NCBI GenBank assembly: GCA_022457155.1
Contig: JAJGOT010000506.1
Location: forward strand, 124,001-188,000
Direction: 5' to 3'
From: Cladopsammia gracilis
Lineage: Eukaryota; Cnidaria; Anthozoa; Scleractinia; Dendrophylliidae
DNA length: 64,000 nt
Positions 51,201 through 60,280 of this stretch are shown one piece after another. Positions within the stretch are counted from its first letter, which is position 1, and every line of letters begins with the position of its first letter. The notes beneath the pieces were generated by a model that was not told where the DNA came from, ran no database searches, and was given only the letters and a program-made list of their open reading frames with translations. A program made the position numbers and the translations under genes.

Positions 51201-54132
51201 GGTGACTCCATTTACTTGTTCGTAGTAGTTTTGGGAAAATGAAAAACAGTTAAGTGTCAAAACTAATTCGGCTAAGCGGAGCGGTGTTTCCGAGCTTGGG
51301 TAGCCTGCGAGCAGGCTCACTTGTTTGGGGTATCGCGCGAGTATCTCAGCGGCTTAGCTGCCAGGGTGAGCCGGCGAAGCCGACGAGAAGAATGGAGCGA
51401 GGAAAAAAAAAATTCGCGGCTTCGTCGCTCGCATAGCACTCGCGCGCGAAACCCAAATAGTAGAGCCTGCTCGCAGGCTAGAGCTTGGGTTTTGGATGGA
51501 GCGCTGGTCGAAAAAAATATTTTAGTGCTTGAAGTCCTTCGTCATTGGGGATGACGGTATATAAAGAGGTAATGTCCATAGTGAAAATTAAATTGTTTCC
51601 GCTGGGAAAACTGAAATCACGGAAAATTTCGAGTGCGTGATTGGTGTCCTTAATGTACGAGGGTAGTGATTTGACAATGGGGGCTATGATTTTGTCTAAA
51701 TAGCTAGAAATAAGTTCGGTAGGACAGCTACAAGCGGAAACAATTGGTCGGCCCGGATTGTTTGGTTTATGGATTTTCGGCTTGAAATAAACGCGCGAGG
51801 TTCTAGGAGTAGTGATGATGAGATTGTTGGCGGTAACTGGTAATTGTTGTTTAGTAACAAGATCTTGGATAGTTTCTTTGACAATTTTTTGGTTGGTAGG
51901 AGTGAGATCTTTATCAACTTTGGCATAGAAAGCGGTGTCAAAAAGTTGCCGAAAAGCCCCTTTGTCGGTAAAGGTCGGTCCGCCAAACAACTACCGCGCC
52001 GCCTTTGTCGGCCGCTTTGATAACGATGTCGCGTCGTTTGCTACGTGAAAAGCCGCGTGTTCTAAAAAAAACTTACTATTCCTATTAGTCCTATTATACA
52101 ATGATCAATAACTATATTACACTAACTAGAAGACGAGATTGTTAATCTGTTTTAAAAGCGGAGAGAGAATTTGCAGATCTGATGTTAAATGGAATGGAAT
52201 TTCATATTTTTGCTCCAACAAAAGAAAAACTACTACCTTTTGCAAGTTCAGTATTATATTAGGCGGGAGTAATCGACTTCCGCTCTCACGAAGTGTATAT
52301 TACTCTTTTTGAAAAGATCGTTGAGATAATCTGGGGCTCTTCTATTCATAATTTTATACATCAGGATCGCTATATGCTTTCTTCTAATAGTCTCCAGATC
52401 ATCCTAACTTAATTCTTTTCGAACATTGGTCAATCTTACATAATTCGCGTGATCGCGTGATCGTGTGATCGCGTGATCGCGTGATCGCATGATCACGGCG
52501 CGCACAGCATTTTGGGTGAAGGTGGGCCTTAAACACGAAGTTCCGGTATAGAGTGTTTTCACTCACGTGGTCTGCAGCTATGCTTATTTATTTGAACAAA
52601 ACAAAGTGTTTGCATTAGAAAAAAGTTCAATCCCACAGGATTAGCTTGGGACACCAATATGGCCGCCGTTTTATTGTTTTGGGACACCAACATCGCCGCC
52701 GTTACGTCATGTGAAAACACTCCATAAAAGGAGCCTGGTCTGGCCATTCTCACCTCCAGTTGTCAATCAACCACTGAAGCATTAACAACTGACAACAAAC
52801 ATGCGTCACTACTACACAATTTGGAAAAACTTTATGAAAGTTATATTAGAACTCTTTATAAACTTCTATTTATTTTTTTGTTTAGGTAAAATCTTGGTTT
52901 AATTCGATTTTTGAAGCAAATTATATTTACAGACTGTAAAGGACGTGCAAGTTAACCACTTTTTGTGACTGAAAGACGCCTTAATTTGCATTTCTCACCC
53001 AAATGGTGTGAAATGGAGCTAAATGGGGGAGGAGCTATGCCGTTTATACCGGAACTTCGTGTTTAAAAAAAAACTATTGATTACCGGAAATGAAAAAAAA
53101 ATATTCATTTATTTGATAGAAATTATGCGTCGAAATGTCATATTTACTAAAATGTCATTAAGGTAATTAATTCCTTTTTTGTTGCTTTGTATTTTTCTAT
53201 GACAACGTTCCTGCAATTAGCTAGGTGTATACGTAAATTTATAAAAAGCTTATCACAAGACCAACCAATATTGGACCTTAATAGACAGGTACGTGCGGAG
53301 TCTTAAAAATCGTAAATTTCCATAGAGGTCAAAAGACAATTCAAGACGTTTCGCGGTTGACTACGCACACAAAGGGTCACACATCAACGGTCTTTTGCCG
53401 TTTTCATGCTTTCGCTTTCGATTTCATTAACTAAAATGTTATGATGAAATATTAGAAGACTATGATGAAAAGTAGCACTTTCGGCCGCCTTTTGGTCGTT
53501 TTTACAAGATTCCAACAGAGCAATACTTCAAATCAAATATTCATTGGCGAGTAGTCGCTAAATCGACTTAATGCGCAGTAAATTTGCTTTGCTAATGAGC
53601 TGAACTATTTTGCTTTGTACCGGTACAAAAAGAGTTCAGTTTAACAGTTACTGAATGATAAGGTTACAGTAACTTATCATTCCTTTCTTCGCATAAGCCG
53701 GTGTGGATTTCAGGAAAGCGAGCCAAAAATGAAAACAATTAGGGTAAGGTTACAGACACCGAGCCGAGCATTTTAGTTTAGTTTAGTTTACTTACATTTC
53801 AGTCAATACATTTTACATCAATTTAACTATTAAATTTGCGGTAATTTCAATAATTTGTGTTCTTTAATTCGTAAAAAACCGACAGCACTAATCTTATTTG
53901 AAATGTAAAGCCACAGACGCTGTGCGAGACGTGATATTAAGCACGCTTCTAACTTATTTTGATTGCCGCCGCTTTATACAGGTTTTGTACACGCACAGCT
54001 GTTGAACAGGAGTATCCACATAAACACGTCCAGTATAGGAAGGAATAAGATAAATATCTGGAAGATACTTACGTTTGCTGAGTTGAATCCTAACATGCAG
54101 CTGACTAGAAATACCAGTTCGGCATACGCCAT
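38676..54132 (-). CDS. TNFR-ZU5-UPA-death-domain transmembrane receptor, copy 2 (12 exons)
   Basis: Exons, 5' to 3' on the minus strand: 54132-54073, 49622-49238, 48529-47981, 47184-47029, 45917-45802, 45631-45477, 44209-43866, 42957-42716, 42065-41907, 41171-40989, 40012-39946, 39253-38676. All borders are GT/AG, phases match copy 1 exactly, and the sum is 2994 nt (997 aa). Domain order is the same as copy 1. All length differences between the copies are whole codons except at the last exon, where the copy 1 transposon adds sequence but keeps phase. Two open copies with small in-frame indels argue that both are, or recently were, functional genes. The death-domain exon uses the undisturbed acceptor (39255-39254), so this copy is the better guide to the ancestral protein. 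Confidence 0.87.
39946..40012 (-). CDS. Receptor copy 2, exon 11: linker
   Basis: 67 nt, one codon shorter than copy 1, same exit phase. Confidence 0.72.
40096..40354. mobile_element. TTA-flanked MITE, unit 2 only
   Basis: The inverted ends GGGACGGACCATTATTTTTT and their mirror each run into long G or C tracts. TTA flanks both sides (40093-40095 and 40355-40357). Unit 1 has the empty site near 7650. A TTA duplication fits PIF/Harbinger-type elements. Confidence 0.8.
40515..40557 (+). repeat. G-rich tract, possible quadruplex
   Basis: Six or more runs of at least three G within 43 bases, in an intron of receptor copy 2. Confidence 0.5.
40989..41171 (-). CDS. Receptor copy 2, exon 10: UPA, last part
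   Basis: 183 nt, two codons shorter than copy 1. TYIYEMAYKS and CSFAVKP are kept. Confidence 0.75.
41280..41590. mobile_element. Copy of the CCCTATCCTAGACC-type repeat, unit 2
   Basis: Counterpart of 8871-9170 in the same intron, better preserved. Confidence 0.6.
41907..42065 (-). CDS. Receptor copy 2, exon 9: UPA, middle part
   Basis: 159 nt, same phases. The acceptor reads ATATCAAG rather than ATTCAG, so it is a weaker site than in copy 1. Confidence 0.72.
42716..42957 (-). CDS. Receptor copy 2, exon 8: end of ZU5 and start of UPA
   Basis: 242 nt, two residue changes from copy 1 near RPNP. Confidence 0.75.
43100..43262 (+). mobile_element. Penelope-like terminal repeat, unit 2
   Basis: Counterpart of 10680-10850, with an intact hammerhead-like core at 43185-43212. 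Confidence 0.6.
43185..43212 (+). ncRNA. Hammerhead-like ribozyme core in the Penelope-like repeat
   Basis: CTGACGA, then stem GAGC/GCTC closed by TAGC, then GAAAC and GTC. There is no room for a helix III loop, so a single copy would be a minimal or dimer-dependent form. Confidence 0.45.
43866..44209 (-). CDS. Receptor copy 2, exon 7: ZU5 domain
   Basis: 344 nt. IDSSGGKLSTPG, GAVPEGV, SPVIQCGP and LPHC are all present. About nine substitutions relative to copy 1. Confidence 0.88.
44745..45110 (+). mobile_element. tRNA-derived SINE (a) with a tandem array, unit 2
   Basis: An array of about ten 21-base units of the type CATCCGACCGGTGTACGGAA plus T (44838-45047) runs directly into GGTCATAGGTTC (B box), CTGTCGG and the CCCGCTCG tail. 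In unit 1 the same SINE (12664-12790) has no array. The repeating frame SDRCTES read across it is an artefact of the array. Confidence 0.75.
45237..45345 (+). mobile_element. tRNA-derived SINE (b), unit 2
   Basis: An A-box-like TAGCTCAGCGATTATAG is followed by two 22-base units, then GGTCATGGGTTCTAATCC and the shared tail. It is close to the pre-expansion form of 12925-13300. Confidence 0.7.
45477..45631 (-). CDS. Receptor copy 2, exon 6: linker to ZU5
   Basis: 155 nt, six codons shorter than copy 1. The local sequence before REQGNSAG differs (HLSSPAL against QVFDLF). Confidence 0.8.
45802..45917 (-). CDS. Receptor copy 2, exon 5: juxtamembrane
   Basis: 116 nt, essentially identical to copy 1. 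Confidence 0.8.
46145..46511. mobile_element. Inverted-repeat element of 367 bp, unit 2 only
   Basis: The ends CACAGGGAGTAGAGGAGCC and their near-mirror bound the element. Internal GC-rich hairpins (CTTTCCGGAAAGCGAAAG) are present. Open frames across it match no protein. Confidence 0.75.
47029..47184 (-). CDS. Receptor copy 2, exon 4: transmembrane helix
   Basis: 156 nt. The hydrophobic run WLWAVVAIPIVVAAVLIFIG is followed by SRSK. Confidence 0.88.
47981..48529 (-). CDS. Receptor copy 2, exon 3: Ser/Thr/Pro-rich stalk
   Basis: 549 nt, same length and phases as copy 1, about 96 percent identical in protein. Confidence 0.85.
48853..49200. mobile_element. G/C-tract-ended inverted-repeat element, unit 2
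   Basis: Simple form of the element at 16485-18060. C tract then GGGGGGGACTCCCATATA on the left, mirrored on the right. It ends 38 bases beyond the 3' end of the TNFR exon. Confidence 0.7.
49238..49622 (-). CDS. Receptor copy 2, exon 2: TNFR cysteine-rich repeats
   Basis: All the cysteines of copy 1 are kept. About 16 of roughly 98 residues differ, several in loops (ELWTCTPTS against EFRQCTARS). Two codons are added after NNT. Confidence 0.9.
49850..52060 (-). pseudogene. Penelope-like element, truncated and interrupted, unit 2 only
   Basis: On the minus strand the reverse transcriptase starts near DIVIKAADKGG at about 52020, runs to YFKPKIHKPNNPGRPIVS, then TMDITSLYTVIPNDEGL. After a 180-bp MITE it resumes with VTMGTKMGPSYANLFVGYVE and the catalytic YGRYIDDCIG. 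A GIY-YIG endonuclease region follows with ARHFNLTNHSKEH and CGLSLHQGNTES (50282-50028), and then a terminal repeat at 49860-50000. Frameshifts separate the parts, so it is inactive. Unit 1 has nothing here. Confidence 0.88.
51301..51480. mobile_element. 180-bp MITE inserted in the Penelope reverse transcriptase
   Basis: The inverted ends TAGCCTGCGAGCAGGCTC and GAGCCTGCTCGCAGGCTA are perfect. A 9-base duplication GAGCTTGGG is at 51292-51300 and 51481-51489. It looks Mutator-like by duplication length. Confidence 0.88.
52449..52497. repeat. Tandem 9-base repeat GTGATCGCG
   Basis: About five imperfect copies in a row. Confidence 0.7.
52533..53062. mobile_element. TTAA-flanked element with a nested inverted repeat, unit 2 only
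   Basis: The ends ACACGAAGTTCCGGTATA and their mirror are flanked by TTAA (52529-52532 and 53063-53066). Just inside the left end is a second palindromic element (about 52551-52724) with ends AGTGTTTTCAC and GTGAAAACACT. Confidence 0.75.
54073..54132 (-). CDS. Receptor copy 2, exon 1: signal peptide
   Basis: Twenty codons, core LVFLVSCMLGF, donor GTAAGT, phase 0. Confidence 0.65.
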
Positions 54133-54636
54133 TTTTATAGGACGCTGTCTTGTTTGTCGTCCTTCGTTCCTGCTAACTTCTCTTTGTTCTGCTACCACAA
54201 GATTTCTTAAAATCTTAAAAGATTCCTAATGTCACCCTCTCAACGTCCATTAAAAGGATGCTCAGATGCGTTCCTTGGTATCTGAGTAGGCTTCACCGTT
54301 ACTGAAAGACTTAATTTGTTGAACAAACAACTTCTGTTACGAAGCTGGTTGTTGGGGGCTAATCCACAATAGGGGTTTTTTCCCGGATAAAAATAGTATG
54401 TAGTGCCATGTGAAAACTGATTTTTACCACAATTGTCGCTAAACTCGCAATCTGATTGGTCGACGTGAGTGGTAAATGAGAGTCCAGACAACGGTGCTGA
54501 CGCTAACATCACGCGCGCTTGAAACAACCAATCAGAGTGCGAGAAAGTTATAGACAACGCTTTCTCTTTCTTTGCTGTCACGTTTTGTAACAAGACTTCG
54601 ATTTTTCCTTGTATTTTTTCTAAATATTGTTGTAAA

Positions 54637-54822
54637 AAACAAATTTACACCGGTTATCCGTGGTGTGGACTCTTATTTACCACGATTTACGTCATCACAT
54701 GGTCAAAATTTGTTGCTGACTCACTCGGCTGCGCCTCGTGAGTCCACAACATTTTGACCATGTGATGACGTAAATCGTGGTAAATAAGAGTCCACACCAC
54801 GGAAAACCGGTGTAAATTTGTT
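54637..54822. mobile_element. Foldback element, third copy, upstream of receptor copy 2
   Basis: The arms are almost identical to those of 1311-1538, ending in CAAATTTACACCGGTT. It lies about 500 bases upstream of receptor exon 1 and is absent from unit 1 there. Confidence 0.8.
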
Positions 54823-55793
54823 AAATTTATAATGACAATTACTGCACAAGTGACGGAAGGACTTTTATGGAGGGTTAAAAGGAGGGTGGGGAGGTGAAAA
54901 ACGGGTGATTTTCCTTTAACATGTTTCCTTATATATTATAACCAGTCGAAGAAAGAAATCTCCAAATATATGCTTTTGAGATCATGTGCTGTTCGTTTAA
55001 GAAAACACAACAAAGAAAACAAGCTGACAGTTTAATAGTAATTTAAGTGAGAAATGACTGGGGGTGGGGGGGGGGGGGGGGGCGCTGAACATACACGGAA
55101 GTAGCTTGATTATTAAACATGATATAACCTCTAAAAATATAATTAAACATAAAATATGCTTAAAAAGAGCATTCCAAAATATTGATCCCTCAGACGAGAC
55201 ATTTGCTCCGGGCGTGCGCGTTACCAAAATGAACTGTTGCTCATAATTATGTATGTATGCGCTATTGTTTTGCTTTTGGATTTCTATTATATTGGCTTTT
55301 GTTTTAGTCTTAAGAACGGCATGCATAACTAATGTATGGGGTTAAACGGAAAGCTTTCCGGCTGAAAAGTGCAAAATGACGGAGGTTTTTTTCGCTCGAA
55401 CCAAAGCAAATTTCCCACCGAAATGTTTACTAGATTCCAATCTTTCCAAAACCTTGACATTGCGCCTGTAAAAATGAGTTAGAACGCTTAAAGCGATGAC
55501 CGTGCGGTCGAACTCCATACAAGCCTTTATACGAAATTGCTCACTTCACGGTAAAAATGACGGTACTTTTTTTAAAAGTTATTAAAATATTTTAACGTTT
55601 CTAGATAGAATAATAACCATATTACTGGAATCCGAGTGTGGATTTCCGAAAAGTAATTCATAAATGAGCGAAAGTTTGATTTTCCCTTAAAAATGGCGTT
55701 TTCACAGTGATTTTAATGGTCAAATTGGGGGTCTGAGGACGAGTTAAAAAAAGTTAGAGGCAAATGTCACCCAATTTTTTTTGCCATGGTTAC

Positions 55794-55956
55794 CTCGTTC
55801 CAAGGTCAATTTGTGCAGGATTCCAAGACGTTAAAATCACAAAGATGTTTTCTAAGCATAATAGAACACATTCTTGTGCGATATTTTGAGCAAGCTGGAA
55901 TCCTTCCATTACTTCTAATACGGTTTCGTTATCAAGATCTATCAAGTCCGTCGCTC
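55794..55956 (-). other. Putative open exon upstream of receptor copy 2
   Basis: AACTGTTTCAG precedes and GTAACC follows 163 nt that are open in one frame (LIDLDNETVLEVMEGF, later NIAQECVLL). The unit 1 copy has a stop. It may be an exon of an unrecognised minus-strand gene or a 5' exon of the receptor. Confidence 0.35.
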
Positions 55957-56148
55957 CTGAAACAGTTAAACACGCACTAGGGCTTACGGGCAAAACTAAT
56001 TAGTAGTTTATAGTGTACTATCTGAGGAGTACCCTTTATAATTGTCTATAATTTTAATTAACTGTATGTTTAAAATAATTAAAATAATATGTAATAATAT
56101 GTTTAAAATAATTATGTTTAAAATAATTTTTCCTCGCGAAGCGAGGTT

Positions 56149-56154
<6 letters not shown>

Positions 56155-56240
<86 letters not shown>
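56155..56240. repeat. (AT)n microsatellite
   Basis: About 43 AT units, at the start of a unit 2-specific insertion block. Confidence 0.97.
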
Positions 56241-56245
<5 letters not shown>

Positions 56246-56354
56246 TTACGCTCGATTGCGCGCGGCTCAGCTCCCGAGACCCGAGCACCCGAGCGGCCTT
56301 CGGCCGCCAAATTTATATGTTTATGGAGGAAAGAAACAAATAAACTACGCTTTC

Positions 56355-56398
56355 ATCCCGACAAGCCTGTTTCGTGGTTGCCCACTCATCAGGGGATT
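56355..56398 (-). ncRNA. Hammerhead ribozyme (type I)
   Basis: On the minus strand, in order: helix I strand ATCCC, core CTGATGA, stem GTGG with GCAA loop and CCAC, GAA, helix III ACA with GGCT loop and TGT, cleavage triplet GTC, helix I strand GGGAT. Every invariant core base is present and all three helices pair. Cleavage is predicted between 56360 and 56359. Such motifs are known from Penelope-like terminal repeats and retrozymes. Confidence 0.8.
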
Positions 56399-57529
56399 CA
56401 ATAAGAATATTCTTTACCATCGCTTCTTATATACAAAATAATTTACATAATAACAATAACAAATCTATGCGGCGCGAAGTTTAACAGTTCAGCTGTTGCG
56501 TAGAAGGGCTTTGTTTCTATGGCGGCAAGAAGACACGAGTTCATTACGTTTGTTAAGGTCGCGGGGGATACCTGGTCATGAATAAATTCATCAGGCAAAA
56601 TTTTAGCAGGGGTGTCACTTTGAAAAACGTTATATCGTGAACGTTTGAAAGCCGATTTCGCTAAAATTTAACAGAGATGTTGACGAATAATGGAAGTGCA
56701 TAAGGATTGTTTTTTATTGAAGGGATCGCGCTTTGCGGCAATGCTGTAAGCCACTAAAGTTATCTGTTTTTAAAACGTGGTTTTGTGTCCAAGTTTGCTC
56801 CTCGAGAAGAACACAAAGCAAGTTGATTCACCACTCACTGATCCGTCAAAACGTCTATTGTGTCATATCTGACTCCGATTTTTTTATTTCAACTTTGATT
56901 AAAAGTTATTAGCTTTGAAAGGAGTAAAATTGACCATGTTAGAATTTGAAGCCTCATATCTTCCCTTTGAAAGCCTAATTAAAAATTTTGAGTCAGATAT
57001 GACAATCTACAATACACCTAGTTTACCTCCTTGCAGTTTCAACTCATGAAATTCTCTATCCGCGCTGAATTCTTGGACACAAAATTGCTTGTTTTTACGC
57101 TTCCGAAGGCTTCCCGAGCAAACACGAATGCAAAAAATATATATTTATGGTAATTTGCTAATTTTAATCCACGGGCTATTGTTAACACTTCATGCAGAAA
57201 GAACAATGCGTTGAAAAATAGTGTATTCAGACAGCGCTTTGCACGTGCAATTATTGATGCAGAAACATTACAGAGCCTGTTTGTGAATATTTCGCGCATT
57301 TTCGTTATCAGCCGTCGCACTTCGTGCATACTCTTTTCATAAATGCATACTGATGAGCGGAACCTGTCCCCCGCGACCTTAAGTGTAGAAAGTTTCGGTC
57401 GGCAAATGATAAGAAAAATTTTTCCTTTAGGCAGAGGTTGCATCTTTTGCTTGAGCTGTTGTACGGTGAATGCGAAGACAGGATGCGCCATGAAATATAG
57501 TGTTCGATGTTGTTGTCTTTGAGAGTCCA

Positions 57530-57958
57530 GATGTACCACAGGGTGCCCATTCAATCTGTTTGTGTAACACAATGACCATTTGTAATTTTATAGGAAATGT
57601 ATGGGATTTACCTAAAATTTCATATTATAGCGACGTATCGCCAAATGTATGTACTGATCAACGCTAAATAAGCGTTAAATTACCTTATTTGTTGTGTGTT
57701 GTCGTCCTTTCTCTTAGACGTACAGTCAACGGCGAACTCAGAATCCTTCAAAATCGCTCAAAATATCACTTTTACGGCAAAAGGACGACAACACACAACA
57801 AATAAGGTAATTTAACGCTTATTTAGCGTTGATCAGTACACACATTTGGCGATACGTCGCTATAATGTGAAATTTAGGTAAATCCCATACATTTCCTATA
57901 AAATTACAAATGGTCATTGTGTTACACAAACAGATTGTATGGGTTCCCTGTGGTCTAA
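57530..57958. repeat. Large palindrome with arms near 190 bases
   Basis: The left arm (about 57530-57715) and right arm (about 57779-57958) are mirror copies around a short centre. The right arm runs into Penelope GIY-YIG sequence. An open frame of 177 codons on the minus strand (57572-57039) starts in the left arm and matches nothing known to me. Confidence 0.8.
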
Positions 57959-58130
57959 CATGCAATTACATAACTGACGGATTAACCAGCTATACATTTC
58001 AATCTACTCGTGAAACCAGACTTATTAATAATTACATCGACTGCAACTCTAAAAACGTTATATACATGGTACAATGCAATCGTTGTCATAAACAATACAT
58101 AGGAGAAAATGAAACGACGACTCAAAGACC

Positions 58131-58450
58131 GGGGGGGGGGGGGGGAATCCTATATGAAAGAGGCGGGGATGCTCGTCGTCTCGCTTAGGGGTGTAAATTT
58201 CGGATTTTGGTCTCACTTAGGGTGTTCTTGGCAAAACGCCATTATATTTAGCCGTCAAAGTCTCGTTTAGGGTTGCACGCGAAGAAACATTAATATAATA
58301 CATTTGTCTGTGTGTTTTAAAATGATCTCTTTTAGGGGTCAAAAAAGCTTGAGCCACACCCAGATTGGTCCCCTCTAGGGGTTTAATTCAAAATTTCCGA
58401 CGAGCATCCCCGCCCCTTTCATATGGGATTCCCCCCCCCCCCCCCCCGGG
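58131..58450. mobile_element. G/C-tract-ended element in the GIY-YIG fragment
   Basis: G tract then AATCCTATATGAAAG, mirrored at the other end. The 10-base duplication CTCAAAGACC is at 58121-58130 and 58451-58460. Confidence 0.85.
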
Positions 58451-58509
58451 CTCAAAGACCGCTTTAATGAACATCGCAGAACAGTTGACAAACAAACTAA
58501 CATTTCTAA

Positions 58510-58865
58510 GTTAAGACAATGAACAGTAGAAACCACAACTACAAACCAATGAGAGGTGCCGGATCTGTGACAAAGATCTGGATCAGTAGAAAAACTTGAA
58601 TAAACGTAAAATAACACGGCAAACTGATCCGTACGGCCGAGAAAAGATTGACTCAAGAAAAATAAAGTAAAATAAAAGATATATATTTTGTGCCCGATAT
58701 TTCGGTTTGAAACACAAACCTCATTTTTATTTTAGCCTCCGCCGAAGGTTTGTGTTTCAAACCGAAATATCGGGCACAAAATATATATCTTTTATTTTAC
58801 TTTATTTTTCTTGAGTCAATCTTTTCTCGGCCGTACGGATCAGTTTGCCGTGTTATTTTACATTT
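58510..58865. mobile_element. Insertion containing a palindrome with 115-base arms
   Basis: The 11-base duplication AACATTTCTAA is at 58499-58509 and 58866-58876. Inside, 58607-58721 and 58746-58860 are mirror images around a 24-base spacer. Confidence 0.82.
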
Positions 58866-59229
58866 AACATTTCTAAACCTACTGCAGTCTCAGAACATTT
58901 TCTTTCTACTAACCACACCGCTTCTGACATGCAACTTACTCCTCTTGAACTCGTTAAATGTAATCGTGACGGTGTACGAAAAGCAAGAGAGGCATATCTC
59001 ATTGAGAGAGGTCAAACTCTTGGACTCGGCTCTTAGGTATAAATAGAAGAGATGAAACATGACTTGTTTGTTTCTAGTTTCCATACTATTTTTTTAAATT
59101 TCAAATTGTAACGTTTTTTTTTTTAGATCTCAACGTTTGCTTTAGTTACTATATTAGGTCACTTGTGTATATTTTTCAAATTTCAAATTGTAACGTTTCT
59201 TATTATTTCTTAACGTTTTTACGTTTTAA

Positions 59230-59235
59230 GTAGGC

Positions 59236-59287
<52 letters not shown>
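59230..59287. repeat. (TTA)n microsatellite
   Basis: About 19 TTA units. Confidence 0.95.
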
Positions 59288-59288
<1 letters not shown>

Positions 59289-59393
59289 GTATCCTATTAC
59301 TACTCCACGTTTAAACTATAACGTTTTTTGCCTAAAGAGTCAAAACCTGTAAGACCCTGAAGAAGAAAGGCTGTGCCTTTTGAAATATTGGAT

Positions 59394-59915
59394 TCAAATA
59401 CAATTTCCGTACCGTTTAATCAGCCTTGCTTTTGTCACTAAACCAAACCAAAATTATTATGTTGAGTACTCCCGAACGGAAAAAATGAAAAAATCATTTG
59501 CGAGAACTGGTGCTATGATATGGAACGGACTACCTAAATCCCTTAAATCGTTGAGGAAATCTCAATTCAAATCGAAAATCAAACAAATTCTTCTGGAGAT
59601 TCTTCAGAAAACAGATGACTATATTGATGTTCCCCAAATACTTTGTGATATTAAACAAATGAAATTGGTATAATTTGCACATTTCATTTATTTCCCGTGT
59701 CTGCCACCAATATCATGATTTTATCAAAGCTTTAAAAAAATCTGTAACTCTACAGATCAGCTTCTGTATTGTTATATTGTCCAACCTTTATTATTTTCAA
59801 TTACATTACTTTTCCCTGCCTCGAATAGCGTTTTTGCTAACTTGCAGGGTAACTGTATTTAAGTTTATATGCCTAATAAAGTTTTGTTTGTTGTTTGTTG
59901 TTGTTGTTGTTGACT
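59394..59915 (+). mobile_element. 5'-truncated LINE, C-terminal end
   Basis: The frame to 59673 has the LINE C-terminal pattern SRTEKMKKSFARTGAMIWN followed by LPKSLKSLRKSQFK. The 3' end is a TTG repeat. Confidence 0.75.
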
Positions 59916-59941
59916 ATTACTATAAAAGCTATTTTCGTTCG

Positions 59942-60280
59942 TCCCATATATGAGCGATTATGAGGTATGTGCCGCTGTGAAGGGTATGGTTTTGAGGCAG
60001 TTTAGTCTGGGATAGGGTATAGTTATCAGAGATTTTTGGTCTAGAATAGGGTATCATTTTCCGCGAAACTGATCAGTTGCGTGAAGAAATTAAGTCTAGA
60101 CAAGGTTTACTGGCAATCGGTACGGCGGGCAGTACGGCATTTTTCCTGACCCCTGTTAACTAATAACCGTGATAGTGAACGAGTTTCTGGAAAATAACGA
60201 GTCTGGAATAGGTCTAGGATAGGGTAGGGTTTTTTTGGTGTTTAGTCTAGAATAGGGTTGCAAAATGCAGCTAAAATGGC
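59942..60280. mobile_element. Inverted copy of the CCCTATCCTAGACC-type repeat
   Basis: Reverse complement of the family at 22721-23128. Confidence 0.65.

Larger units (their letters stand above)
57935..59040 (+). pseudogene. Penelope-like GIY-YIG fragment split by two insertions
   Basis: The frame reads NVIYMVQCNRCHKQYIGE, continues after the first insertion with the DRFNEHRRTVDK-type segment at 58455-58500, and after the second with AREAYLIERGQTLG to about 59030. The pieces are in order and on one strand. A hammerhead-like CTGAAGA...GAAAT follows at 59355-59385. Confidence 0.8.

Noticed and set aside
56008..56310. Frame of alternating Tyr and Ile
   Set aside because: Translation of the (AT)n microsatellite.
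57039..57572. 177-codon frame on the minus strand as a gene
   Set aside because: It starts inside a palindrome arm, has no splice context, no recognisable domain and no counterpart in unit 1.
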